The translations under genes and the position numbers were made by a program. Positions 35,436-45,882 of a stretch of DNA of 64,000 nucleotides are shown here, one piece after another. Under the pieces are notes generated by a model, which did not search any database, was not told where the DNA came from, and saw nothing but the letters and a program-made list of their open reading frames with translations. Within the stretch, counting starts at the first letter, position 1. Every line of letters begins with the position of its first letter. The DNA lies in NCBI GenBank assembly GCA_030734395.1, contig JAUZTG010000041.1:1054001-1118000 (forward strand), read 5' to 3'. Origin of the DNA: Sarocladium kiliense (Eukaryota > Ascomycota > Sordariomycetes > Hypocreales > Sarocladiaceae).

Positions 35436-36443
35436 ATGGCCTCCGAGATCAAAGCGTGGACCTATGGTAGTGGCGGCTATCCGGCTGGGTTGAAGCAAAC
35501 GAAGATCAAGCTGGATGATGCACCCCTTCGCGCTACCGAGATACTGGTCCGTGTCAAAGCAGCGGCACTCAACCCTGTCGATATTCAGCTGATGAACTAT
35601 CCACTGCTCCCCAGTCTTCCACGCTTCCTGGTGCCAGTCAAAGCCGTGGGCGAGGACTTCTCTGGTGTGGTGGAAGCTACAGGAGATGCTTCCGGCTTCA
35701 AGACTGGGGATCGGGTTCTCGGTGTCATCTTCCCCTTCCCTCGAGGAACATTTCAGGAAGTGATCAGACTCGACACTAGCAAATCGGACAATGCAGTTGT
35801 TCGCAAACCTCAGCACTGGACATGGGAACAAGCAGCTGCCTTGCCTCTTGCTTGGTCGACAGCCTGTACGCTGATTCAGAAAGTCGAATCATATGTGGGT
35901 GAGAATGGGAAGGTCGCCGTTCTAGGAGGGAGCTCGGCATCCGGCATGTACGCGATATGGATTGCAAAACAGCGTGGATGGACAGTCACAGCAACTTGCT
36001 CCGGCGCAAAGGCTGAATTGGTTCGGAACATGGGAGCCGAGAATATCATCGATTATCGCACGAGCCAAGTCCCAATGGAGCTGGCAAGGTATACCCCAGA
36101 CGCTATCATAGACTGCGTGGGTGGTACCGAGTGCCTCGGCCTTGCGAAACGCTATGTCACTATCGTCGGCGATAAGACGAGCCGATTGTCGCTTGGAGGC
36201 TCAGCGACGTATTTGCTCTACCCTCAAATGATCTGGCGCTCACTGAAAGGCTTGCTTCGCTTGGGACCCTCGTACCTGTGTGTCAACTATGCGGTTGATA
36301 AGGCCTATATGGCAGAGGTGTTGGCCTTGCCGGCAGAAAAGATCATCATCGACAGCACGTTTTCCTTCAATGATGTCAAGCAAGCTTACGAACGACTCAA
36401 CACAGGCCAAGTGCTGGGCAAGGTGGTTGTGTCGATGGTCTAG
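35436..36443 (+). CDS. zinc-free MDR family reductase (quinone oxidoreductase-like)
   Basis: A single exon of 335 residues. It belongs to the medium-chain dehydrogenase/reductase superfamily: an N-terminal GroES-like half (EILVRVKAAALNPVDIQLMN, then VGEDFSGVVEATG) and a Rossmann half with VAVLGGSSASGMYAIWIAKQ for NAD(P)H. There is no Cys/His set for catalytic or structural zinc, so a quinone-oxidoreductase/RTN4IP1-like NADPH enzyme is more likely than an alcohol dehydrogenase. NPVDIQ and the GDRVLGVIF strand are family blocks. YERLNTGQVLGKVVVSM is the usual C-terminal end. The substrate is unknown; enones or quinones are typical. No cluster partner is evident. Confidence 0.9.
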   Translation: MASEIKAWTYGSGGYPAGLKQTKIKLDDAPLRATEILVRVKAAALNPVDIQLMNYPLLPSLPRFLVPVKAVGEDFSGVVEATGDASGFKTGDRVLGVIFPFPRGTFQEVIRLDTSKSDNAVVRKPQHWTWEQAAALPLAWSTACTLIQKVESYVGENGKVAVLGGSSASGMYAIWIAKQRGWTVTATCSGAKAELVRNMGAENIIDYRTSQVPMELARYTPDAIIDCVGGTECLGLAKRYVTIVGDKTSRLSLGGSATYLLYPQMIWRSLKGLLRLGPSYLCVNYAVDKAYMAEVLALPAEKIIIDSTFSFNDVKQAYERLNTGQVLGKVVVSMV

Positions 36444-37182
36444 ACAAGTCGGAGGACTGCGCAAGAAGACCACGTGCATTGGACTACCAGGACAGGCTTT
36501 GGCCTATAGGCTATAGCTCGTATCGATTTAAAGTGCTTGTCTATACTCAATCATGAACCATAATTTAAGCAGATGTTGTTTAATTGAACCGCTTTCAACT
36601 CCATTCAGCCACCAGAACGTGGGCCTGGTCTGTGAACAGAGTTGGTGCAGATAGGCTACGCGGGATTACGCAACTATGCGATAGACGAGCCCGGTAGGAA
36701 AACAAAGGGCCCTCATTGCGCTTGAAGCAGCCACAGACTGTTGCAGGAAGGTAATGAACTCCATCTGATCTCCTTTGGCCCAATTGCTGCAGCCACGTGC
36801 AGTTGTGCATCGGCTGGGTCGGGACAGGGGGGGTTGCAGGGGGCCTGCACGTCTCCGCCAGATGCTCCAGGCACCTTCTTCTTCTGGCCCAGATATCGCT
36901 GGCTAACTCTCGCCTTTGCATCTTGGCAGCTTGCGATACTGATTGCCCTCACCGATGATTCTTGACCACAGCACCATAGCGGGACCACCATCGGCCGGGT
37001 CCGAGCCCTGCTTGTGGTCTTGGGGCTGCGATAATGAACCCTTAATCTGCGCGTGCAGGTGCTGGTGCGACCGTTGAAAACTGAGCGGCAACCCCCGATC
37101 GTGAATCAAGTTCCGCCCTTCTGTCTCACTCCACGAAGCACTCATCTTCTCCCAGCTTCCCCGGAACGACGAGCAGTAAGTC
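36444..37182. other. intergenic stretch upstream of the 5'-nucleotidase
   Basis: Promoter-length gap. Short imperfect palindromes occur near 36500-36520 (cctataggctatagc). No supported gene was seen; frames here overlap on both strands and look random. Confidence 0.45.
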
Positions 37183-38877
37183 ATGTACGCCTCTCTCGCT
37201 ATCGCGGCCCTCGCTGTGGCCGCGCCTGTCCTGGGCGAAGATGTGCTTCAGAGCAGGCGCATGGCCAAGCGCTTCATCGATGATGAAGGCCACTTTAACA
37301 TGTGTACGTGACCAATGCACCCTGGGACACTGATTGGACCACGACTGACGACTGCAGCCTTCATCCACGTCAACGATGTTCACGCTCACCTGGACGAGTT
37401 CTCTTCCTCCGGCACCGACTGCACCCGCCCCGAGCGTGGCTGCTTCGGTGGCATCGCCCGTATCAAGACTGTCCTCGACGAGCTCCGTGCCGATCATCCC
37501 GACAACCTTGTCATCAATGCCGGTGATGAGTTCCAAGGTACCCTCTTCTACTCCTTCTACGGCCCCGAGAAGATCTCTGAAGCGGTCAACCTCCTGGAGT
37601 ACGACATCATGACCCTGGGAAACCACGAATGGGATGGCGGCGATGAGGAACTCGGCCTCTTCCTCAACAACATCACCTTCCCTGCTGTCTCAGCGAACAT
37701 CAAGTCTGAGTACGAGAACCTTCGTGACAACATCAAGGATTATCACATCTTTGAGGAGTATGGCATTGCTGTCATTGGCGCTACCACCGAGACCACTCCT
37801 TCGATCTCCAGCGTCGGCGAGCTCACCACCTTCTCTGACCCAATCCCTGCAATTCAGAACGCCGTCTACGAGATCCGCAATACCACGGATATCAGACGCA
37901 TTGTTGCTCTGACTCACCTGGGTTATGATGTCGATAAGCGACTTGCGGCTGAGACTGAGGGCATCTCCCTGATCATTGGTGGCCATAGCCACACTCCTCT
38001 TGGCCCGATGCCTGGCGCTCTCGGCGACTACCCCACCATCGTTGACAACGTCAACGGCGATGAGGTCTTCATTGTTACCTCGTGGCGCTGGGGTGAGTTC
38101 CTTGGGTACATTGATATGACCTTCGACTCTGAGGGCAAGCCGCTGGCTTACCGCGGTGCTCCTACCCACCTCACCAACACAACCGTCCAGGACCCCGAAG
38201 TCCAGGCTCTCGTTGATTCCTGGCGTGGTCCATTTGAGGAGTTCGCTGCTGAGGTCATCGGATTCACTGAGAACGAGCTTGACCAGTCTACCTGCCAGAG
38301 CGGCGACTGCCTTCTCGGTCAAGTTATGTCTGATGCCATGCTTGAGTACCGTCTGAACCAGACCGTTGGCTTGCCTGACCGCCCTGATTTCGCGTTCATC
38401 AATGCTGGAGGTGTTCGCGCTACTATCGAGGCTGGCAACATCACCCGAGGCGGAGTGTTGACCTCATTCCCCTTCGGTAACGCCATTGTTGAGATCACCA
38501 TGCCTGGATCCCAAGTCAGGGCTCTACTGGAAGGCGCCGTCTCTCGCGTCAACCAGAACAACGGCAACGCCATCACCTCGTGGTTCCAGGTTTCCGACAA
38601 CATCAAGATTGTCTACAGTCCTGACAAGGCGCCCGGTCAAGTGCTTAGGCGCGTTTGGATTGGTGGGGAGCTCCTCGATGATGATCGGGACTACCGCATC
38701 GTTACCCTTGACTTCCTCGCTGGTGGCGGCGATAACTTCTTCACCCCGACGCGTGATTTCGCGATCCTCGACACTCAGGATGAAGTGCTCATTGGCTACG
38801 TGCGCGCTCACACGCCTCTTACCAATGACCTTGAGTCCCGTGTCATTGCGCGCTCCTGCAGCAGCAAGCGAGTGTAA
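37183..38877 (+). CDS. secreted 5'-nucleotidase / metallophosphoesterase
   Basis: Two exons, 37183-37303 and 37358-38877. The product is about 546 residues. A signal peptide is present (MYASLAIAALAVAAPVLG). The N-terminal calcineurin-like domain has HVNDVHAHL, VINAGDEFQGTLF, TLGNHEWDGG, THLGYDVD and GGHSHTPLG. Together these supply the two-metal site (Asp, His, Asp, Asn, His, His). The C-terminal 5'-nucleotidase domain has FINAGGVRATIEAGNITRGG and VLTSFPFGNAIVEITM, which bind and position the nucleoside. It releases nucleosides and phosphate from extracellular nucleotides. No GPI signal is seen at the C-terminus, so it is likely soluble or wall-associated. Confidence 0.93.
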
Positions 38878-39420
38878 GGTAGAGGTAGTAGGTGTGATAA
38901 AAGAAGAACTATACAATACTGTTAGCAATATCTGGTGTGCCTTGCTCAAGATCTCCGCCCCACCAAGCCTCGGCGTGACCCCGATGCTTAAGCCGTAGAG
39001 CTAAGGGATAGTAGACCCATTCGCAAACATAGATAACGATACTGCCGCTGCGTGGTGATTGCTTGATGCGGCGACAGTCAATTGATTCGTGTAATGATCT
39101 TAAGCAGCGATATGGTCTGATGAAAAAGACAACGCTAACATTGACGCTGTGTTCCAGAATGATCGCCGAGATGAAGGAGCGCAGCACTTGGACCTGGCAC
39201 AGTGAGGAGCCAAGCAATTTCTTCGGGGCGATCTGCTGCCCGTCTTATATATCACAACCCCTCATCCTTCACCTGCCTTGAAACAATCTCAACGAGAGCA
39301 CAACGGTGGAAACGAGAAAGGATTCGTCTGATCCCATAGATTACTGGGCTATTCAGGAACTCATCGTCGGGGAGTACTACCTACCGATTGCGGGTGCGGT
39401 TCAGATCTGCCTCGCACGAG
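38878..39420. other. intergenic stretch upstream of the HET gene
   Basis: 3' flank of the nucleotidase gene and promoter of the HET gene. A TATA-like tatata lies at about 39247. No gene was called. Confidence 0.4.
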
Positions 39421-41280
39421 ATGCATCTCGTCGATGTCCGCACCTACAAGCTCAAGTCCTTCTTCACTGAGCGGCTACCCCAATATGCGATTCTTTCGCA
39501 CACCTGGGGCGATGAGGAGGTCACGTTCCAAGAGATGACTGGCGACATCGGACGACATAAAGCAGGATTCAAGAAGATCGCTTATGCATGCCAACAAGCT
39601 CTCAAAGATGGCCTTGATTGGGCGTGGGTGGATACTTGCTGTATCGACAAGACCAGCAGTGCAGAGTTGAGCGAGGCTATCAATTCTATGTTTCAGTGGT
39701 ATCAAGCTTCGACACGATGCTACGCGTACATCCTGGATTATGAGGTTGAAGATGATGCCGTGAAGGATGGGACAGAACCATCAGCAGAGGAGAGCTCCAG
39801 GGTTGACGACGACCAGTTCCGCAGCTCGCGCTGGTTTACACGAGGTTGGACACTCCAGGAATTGGTCGCGCCGAAGACGATTGACTTCTTCTCCCGGTCC
39901 TGGAAGCACTTTGGCACAAAGGCCACCCTGGCCGCTCAAATTGAGTCAATCACGAATATTGAACGTGCCTTCCTGTTACACAACAAGGCCTTGAGCGAAG
40001 CCAGTGTCTCCAAAAGAATGTCCTGGGCTGCGTCTAGGGAGACTACGAGGGCAGAGGACATGGCATATTGCCTCCTGGGCATATTCGGCATTAACATGCC
40101 TCTTCTCTATGGCGAGGGACGTAAAGCCTTTCATCGACTTCAAACTGAAATTTGGCATGAATATGACGACGACACTCTACTGGCGTGGACGGTTCCTAAG
40201 GACGATCCGCGGTGCTATATGCCCACGGGCGTGTTCGCATCGACGCCTTTGGACTTTCAGAACTCAGGATCCGTGACTCCTCTTCAGCAACAGCTGGGTG
40301 AGGTATCAGCAATGACAAAGAAAGGTCTCAGGCTGAATGTGCCCATTTTCCTACTCTCAATTCCGATCGGATCAAGATACAAGAACATCCACGTCTTCCG
40401 TGTACCGTTGAACTGCGGCGTGGATAGGCGGGCCGTGTCAATGGTCGCGGTCGTGAACCAGCAACAAGGAAATGCTGCATCATACACACGTATCGCCACT
40501 CCTCACCATCATCTGGACTTGAGTGCCGATTTCAGCAGAGTCAAAGCAGTCACGACTGCCTTCCTGGCCCGAAGCGCTCCTACGGATCTCGTAAGCTCAT
40601 ATCATAGATCTTTTCACATGTCGAAAGCCAGTGCGAGGTTGTATATCAAGAAGCCTGAGGCTTCGTCGGTCAAGGCTGAATTTAATCTTGGATATTCATG
40701 GAGGTTCACCAGCCCGAATGCCCGGAGATTTCGAAGGGTGGAGATGAAACTCTTCAAAGTGCAATCCGATCCCAACACGAACATGGAGGATCTCGAGCCG
40801 CTGATGACCTTCGCGAACGATGGCAAGACAGACGAAGGGCGTTATGCTCCGAATGTGTTGCAAATGCTAGTTGTGTTCAATGAGAATAGGCGAGATGGCC
40901 AGCTCAGGAATGGATTTGAGCTACGATGTGCCGTGCAGATGAAGAAAGACTGTACGGCTCACGCTGCATTTCTTGAATGGAAAACATGGGATGATGGAAC
41001 TGAGGCTTCTGAGGCTACCAACCTCGATGAAACCTTGGGAGACGCACTAATAAAGCAGAAGTCATATCTGGACCCTCAGAGTCTTGTGCAATGGGCGGAA
41101 ACTCACCTTCAAGGGTTGGAGCTTGCCTCTCCATCTCGTGTATGCAAAGCTGAGGTTGACATGGGGGGAGACAACGTGATGAGTGCGACCTTGGAGCGTG
41201 GGAGCCCAGAGGGCATTATCGGAGGCGTGGAACACTTTATTCTCGACCTTTCGTTCGACGTAAGGAAGGAGATTGGCTAG
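39421..41280 (+). CDS. HET-domain (heterokaryon incompatibility-type) protein
   Basis: A single exon of 619 residues from ATG 39421 (MHLVDVRTYKLKSFF). An ATG 11 codons upstream is also in frame. The HET domain occupies about residues 20-245: QYAILSHTWGDEEVTFQEM, WAWVDTCCIDKTSSAELSEA, INSMFQWYQASTRCYAYILD, SRWFTRGWTLQELVAPK, and AEDMAYCLLGIFGINMPLLY followed by GEG. HET proteins trigger cell death on non-self recognition in fungi. The C-terminal ~370 residues have no repeats (no WD40, ankyrin or NACHT) and no domain I recognise; they may be the recognition part. The frame is intact with no sign of decay. Confidence 0.92.
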   Translation: MHLVDVRTYKLKSFFTERLPQYAILSHTWGDEEVTFQEMTGDIGRHKAGFKKIAYACQQALKDGLDWAWVDTCCIDKTSSAELSEAINSMFQWYQASTRCYAYILDYEVEDDAVKDGTEPSAEESSRVDDDQFRSSRWFTRGWTLQELVAPKTIDFFSRSWKHFGTKATLAAQIESITNIERAFLLHNKALSEASVSKRMSWAASRETTRAEDMAYCLLGIFGINMPLLYGEGRKAFHRLQTEIWHEYDDDTLLAWTVPKDDPRCYMPTGVFASTPLDFQNSGSVTPLQQQLGEVSAMTKKGLRLNVPIFLLSIPIGSRYKNIHVFRVPLNCGVDRRAVSMVAVVNQQQGNAASYTRIATPHHHLDLSADFSRVKAVTTAFLARSAPTDLVSSYHRSFHMSKASARLYIKKPEASSVKAEFNLGYSWRFTSPNARRFRRVEMKLFKVQSDPNTNMEDLEPLMTFANDGKTDEGRYAPNVLQMLVVFNENRRDGQLRNGFELRCAVQMKKDCTAHAAFLEWKTWDDGTEASEATNLDETLGDALIKQKSYLDPQSLVQWAETHLQGLELASPSRVCKAEVDMGGDNVMSATLERGSPEGIIGGVEHFILDLSFDVRKEIG

Positions 41281-41427
41281 TGTACTAATGAGATATCTAT
41301 AATCCTAGTCTTCTCATTACGTCCTCGTATGTCCATTTGTCGCCTGAAGAACGATGGTCGCGAAACGGCCATGGTCGCCACCATGTGCCTTACTCGCAAC
41401 GACTTTGCCACCGAGCAAGGGCGACTG

Positions 41428-42409
41428 TCACTGCGTCCTATCCTTCCCTCTTCTCCTGAGCTGTCCCATTGGAACTCTGAATGGCAATGCCTCTTCGCAG
41501 AGATAGTGTGCGCAAGTGTAGTAGCCCAAAAGTCCAGCAACGAAGCCGAAAGCACCTGCTGCCTGCTGCATGTGGAAGAATGTGTTGCTGTGGCCACCAG
41601 CCAAGACGAAATAAGATGAACCATCTATCAGTAGACATAGTTCCAAAGCCGCAAAAATGAGGACATATACGATGTTACTGGTGTTGCTCTGGTTAGTTCT
41701 TGAGTTTTACAAGAGTTGTTCATTCCAGCACTAGAAAGGTAACGTACTAAGCCGTCGATGTAATCAGGAAGAACGTGTTGAAGACTCCCCACACTACCCA
41801 AAGTATTAGCCATTGCAGCATTCGAAAAGAAGTAGACAAAGATAATGCCACTTACTGAGGATGTAGAAGCCGAAAGCGTTATTGTACTGTGGTGTCGCAG
41901 CGCCGCCATACGGCTCCGCGATGTTCAATGTCGGTAACAGCATGAGCCCGTACCCACCGTAGAATAGTCCTGAATTCAGTCAGTAAAGCTTTGCTGACTT
42001 TTCTTTTTTGGTCGGATGCTCGAGGGTTCCAAATACCGTAAGCGCTTAAGACGGTGTACGAAAAGGTGTTGCCGCGGACCATCTCCCATTGTGCTGAGAT
42101 GAGAAGACCCACGCTTGCGACGAAGCAAAGGTTTCCGACGTTGAGTGTCTGAACTGTGACGTCCCTGAAGTTCATCATGGCAAAGCAAACGGTGATGAGA
42201 GACGTTGCAAAGCCACCCATCGCCAAGGGTGCCTGGAACATGCAGATCGTTCATGTTAGTCGTGGTTTTGAGCTTGCAGGTGACCGTATACTCTCTGGGG
42301 GAGCAGAGGAGTATCCTACCGGATCAGCAAGTCGCTGTACGGGCCGTGGCGGACTTTGAGAACGAATGTATGGGACTTGGCCCGCCTCCATCTTCGAAGG
42401 CGAATCCAT
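41428..42409 (-). CDS. GPR1/FUN34/YaaH family transporter (acetate/ammonium)
   Basis: Five exons: 42409-42320, 42232-42037, 41969-41856, 41793-41748 and 41677-41428. The product is about 231 residues. Six hydrophobic segments follow a short polar tail. The family's N-P-x-P-L motif appears as ADPAPLAMGGFATSL, built across intron 1. FYGGYGLMLLPT, YNNAFGFYIL, VWGVFNTFFLIT, NIVYVLIFAALEL and FGFVAGLLGYYTCAHYLC cover the remaining helices. Members are Ato/Ady2-like transporters of acetate, or are linked to ammonium export. Exon 4 (46 nt) and its joins are the weakest part of the model: the donor is GTACGT and the acceptor ACCAG. It lies next to the ammonia-releasing lyase gene on the same strand. 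Confidence 0.85.
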
Positions 42410-43078
42410 TGTAAGAGAGGACATCGGTATGGTAAGTAAAGTGTAATTGATCGAGGCTTCTGAGGCTGGGGACGGTAGTGATGTCCAGGCAGCAAGCCCG
42501 ATTACTTATGGGCCAAGCATCGAGCATAGTGACAAAAACTTTCTCATGTCGCCCTGAGGGCACTCGCCTCACATCCTGATCTGATTGGATTGACTATAAG
42601 TGTTATGTCTGAGAAATGTGCGATTCGCCAGGGAGTGACTTCACGGACTGTGTCGAGAAAGCCGAAGTGGACCATTTCGGCCAGGCTTATATCGTCGCCG
42701 AGGCGGAGTGATGGATAGGTCTCGAACCCGATTGGCGGCAAGACTTTGGACCTGGAACAAGGGAACAGGTAGACGTTCGCAAAGGCACCTTTGGTGACTT
42801 TGTGAGACTTGCCATGAGTCTCCATTGGACGAAGAACATATTCTGTGTCCTAATTACTCTACGTGCCACTTATCGAGTGCACCTCGGAACCGTTCGTCTA
42901 CTTGAGCCTCGCAATAGATACCGAGGTGAATAAGTTCGGCAATGTCTGCATGGGCATTTATTGACGGCTTAGATCGAGCTGCACGTTAGCAATTGCGGAT
43001 CGAAACATGCAGGATACTGGTCGCTCTCAATATATGACGGGTTTATCCATTGAGTCATTCTTCTAAAGCTGCCCTTCG
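42410..43078. other. intergenic stretch between transporter and lyase
   Basis: Promoter region of the FUN34-type gene. One CTTATCG (42869-42875; CGATAAG in the gene's opposite orientation) could bind a GATA factor. No supported gene was seen. Confidence 0.4.
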
Positions 43079-44653
43079 CTATGCTGTCGCACCCTCTACA
43101 ATGCTGGTGGTGCCCTGCCCGATCACGGCGTTGATCCCAACCTCCGTATTTTGCAGTCCTACTTCTGCGGCAATGTGAAGTTTACCATTCTGAAGTGGTA
43201 CACAGTCTTGTTGCTGCGACACAGTGGGCTCAATGACCTGAACAGAGCCCTGCAGGATGGCTGTCAAGTCCTCTTCCTTTAGACAGCCTTGCTCGATTGC
43301 AACCTTGAGGAAAGGCCTGCGCTGCTCAATTGATGAACGGACAATACTTGACACCTGAGCATAGCCAAGAGCCGGAACAAGGGCTGTAGCTAACGCACTC
43401 GATGCCAGGATATGCTCATACGAGACATCTTTATTGGCAACGATCCCTTCAATGCATCTCTGGCGAAAAGTCAAGGCGCCGTTCGTTAACAGTCGAATGC
43501 TTTCGAGCAACCGATCGCATACCACCATCTCGAAGTGGTTGATCTCGAGCATACCCTGGTGACACGCCATGGCAACACTCGCGTCATTCCCCGCGATCGT
43601 GAAGGCAATCTGATTTACTCCCATGGGGATGACCGGGTTGACCTTGCCTGGCATGATGGATGAGCCCGCCTGAACTGCTGGTAGAGAAATCTCGCCTATG
43701 CCACCGCCAGGACCAGAAGAGAGGGTGATCAGATCAGTTGCGATCTTCGAGAGAGAGTTTGCGGTGTTTCGGAGCTCCGCGGATAGTCGTGCACAGCTAT
43801 CCATGTTCTGCATACCATCGAAAGCATCGTCGCACGGTTTCGCTTCGGCGCCCAAAAGAGTAGACAGGTGCTTGTACACAGCTGCCTTGTACCCTGGTCT
43901 TGACCCAAAGCCAGTTCCAATTGCTGTACCACCAAGCGGCAGCGTCAGGAATCCCTTCCTCAGGGCATCAATTTGTTCTGCATGCCGACGGGCGACGGCC
44001 TCGTATCCGCCGAAAAGCTGACCATAGGTCATCGGCTGAGCATCCTGAAGACAGGTCCGGCCGAGACGGAGGGTAGATGCGTATTCTTCTCGCTTCTGGG
44101 AGAAGGCGTCCGCGAGATGAGACAAAACCTTTGGTGTATCGGCCAAAGCCTCATAGATACCCAGCTTCATCGCAGTTGGAAGGGCGTCGTTTGTGGACTG
44201 ACACATGTTGACGTGGTCATTAGGGTGCACAAAGGCGTAGTGGCCGATCGGCTGCCGTGAGACCTGGGCCGCTGCATTGGCAATGACCTCGTTGAAGTTC
44301 ATGTTGGTCGAAGTGCCGCCAGATCCTTCAAGCATATCGACCACAAGATGCTTGTCGTGAAGACCAGCTTTCACCTCCTCGCAGGCAGCCGAGATAGCCT
44401 GGCCTTGCTCTTCTGACAGGCAACCGATCTCAACATTCGCCAGGGCCGCAGCTTGCTTGACCAGCGCAAACCCTCGGACGAACTCCGGCCATGAAGCAAT
44501 AGTGCGCCCAGAAAATGGGAAGTTGGTCACCGCACGCGCGGTATTGATCCCATAGAGTACATTCTCGGGAAGTTCAAGCTGGCCTAGGCTGTCCTTCTCG
44601 GTTCGAGTTGCGGTCGGATGGACGCCATTGGTCGGCTTGAGACCGGCCGCCAT
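43079..44653 (-). CDS. aspartase/fumarase-superfamily lyase, aspartase-like
   Basis: A single exon of 524 residues. Aspartases split L-aspartate to fumarate and ammonia. Family blocks: SGGTSTNMNFNEVIANAA (residues ~107-124), HPNDHVNMCQSTNDALPTAM, GRTCLQDAQPMTYGQ (198-212) and the signature loop GSSIMPGKVNP (330-340, Ser331 as likely base). VIPMGVNQ follows, and PVxPxxxNQ is aspartase rather than fumarase style. Two key sites differ. The position of E. coli fumarase His188 (Gln in aspartase) is Cys201, and that of Glu331 is Met344. The enzyme may be altered in substrate or impaired. A Cys-free N-terminal ~40 residues show no clear targeting signal. Lack of introns is notable in this genome. 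Confidence 0.85.
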   Translation of the reverse strand: MAAGLKPTNGVHPTATRTEKDSLGQLELPENVLYGINTARAVTNFPFSGRTIASWPEFVRGFALVKQAAALANVEIGCLSEEQGQAISAACEEVKAGLHDKHLVVDMLEGSGGTSTNMNFNEVIANAAAQVSRQPIGHYAFVHPNDHVNMCQSTNDALPTAMKLGIYEALADTPKVLSHLADAFSQKREEYASTLRLGRTCLQDAQPMTYGQLFGGYEAVARRHAEQIDALRKGFLTLPLGGTAIGTGFGSRPGYKAAVYKHLSTLLGAEAKPCDDAFDGMQNMDSCARLSAELRNTANSLSKIATDLITLSSGPGGGIGEISLPAVQAGSSIMPGKVNPVIPMGVNQIAFTIAGNDASVAMACHQGMLEINHFEMVVCDRLLESIRLLTNGALTFRQRCIEGIVANKDVSYEHILASSALATALVPALGYAQVSSIVRSSIEQRRPFLKVAIEQGCLKEEDLTAILQGSVQVIEPTVSQQQDCVPLQNGKLHIAAEVGLQNTEVGINAVIGQGTTSIVEGATA

Positions 44654-44666
44654 AGCGAAGTAGAGG

Positions 44667-44858
44667 GGATAAGACAGGCAACAAGATGGATGTTGCGATG
44701 ACTGGAAGATATTCTAATTGTCGAAGTTATGCAGAGTGATGATCTAGAGTGACTCGTATCCACGATAAGCTGACGGGTCCTCCCTCGGGTCTGATAGAAC
44801 AAAGTCAGGATAATGAATCGAACCACAATGTCATGGAGACTCGGAAGAAATGAGATAA
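44667..44858. promoter_or_regulatory. three GATAAG sites upstream of the lyase gene
   Basis: GATAAG occurs at 44668-44673, 44764-44769 and 44853-44858, all in the same orientation, about 15, 110 and 200 bases before the start codon. Two of the three (CGATAA, AGATAA) fit HGATAR, the AreA/Nit2-type nitrogen-control site. Three sites within 190 bases is more than expected by chance, but binding is unproven. Confidence 0.45.
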
Positions 44859-45882
44859 GAACCGATTAAGCTAAATACAGTTGACGGGAATGCGGCTGGT
44901 CTAAAATACCTTCCACCACGAAATTGAGTTCACGGATCGAGTAACATGCCACTTCGCAGAAGTAAAAGTCGACTCATCACTTTTCCAATCTCACGGAGCC
45001 TCATGTTACACATGCCGAGACGCACACGCGACGACTGAGACGATCCAACGATTCAACTCGTCCACGGATTCCCGAGAACTGGGTGAGTGGTACTGGTTCC
45101 ATCCGATCTCGGCAGATTCAAGCTAGTGGCCGACTCCACGTCATGTAGCCTCGGCGTCTTCCTGCTAGCGGCCGATTCTTTCGCCGCTGAAGGATCAGGT
45201 TGAGAGAATGCCATGGCGCAGATGCATGAATTACTTCTTTCCTCTTCCATTCTTGGCTCGCCTTCCTTGTTGTCTCTGCGGGGGAAGTCGGGGACGTGCC
45301 AACAACGCAGGTTGAGCCCAGTCCGAAGGAGGAGTTTGGGCGCGAATGCACCAGCCTGTACCCTAGTTTGTGCAATGTTGAGGCACACCTGTTGCCTCCT
45401 TTGACAGGAAGGATCACAAAGGCAAGAGATGGGATTATGGTTATGGAAACAGATCTGGGTAGGACATTGGGCTGGGTCTGTAGCACGCGTTACACTTAGT
45501 CAATCGACCGTCCCACCTAGTGTAAGTTCCGCGTCTCCACGATGTCAGCGAGTCAAGACCCCTCGAAAATGGAGAGATAACGATAGCTAAGCATTTGGAG
45601 GTTTGCCGTTCGAGAAAGAGAGCACATTCGCAAGAGCATGGGCTCTTGTTTGCCACCTTAGTTGCAAGACGTCGCATACATCGTACCTCGCATGGCAAAA
45701 GTAGCCTCAACTTGTCCTCCCCACAATCTGTAAACTTTATCCGGCCTGACGGGTTCCGAGCTACTGGATCAGTGGTCTAGTTGCCCTCTGCGACCACTTT
45801 AGACAACGTGCGCCCCGATCTCGGTCCCTGAATCGTCTTGAAATGCTTCACCGCTTTTCATAGAGGTAGCGGTGTTTCCATC
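44859..45882. other. intergenic stretch between divergent genes
   Basis: About 1 kb between the lyase and the second Zn2Cys6 regulator. Frames near 45050-45500 overlap on both strands and look random. No RNA gene or repeat was recognised. Confidence 0.4.
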
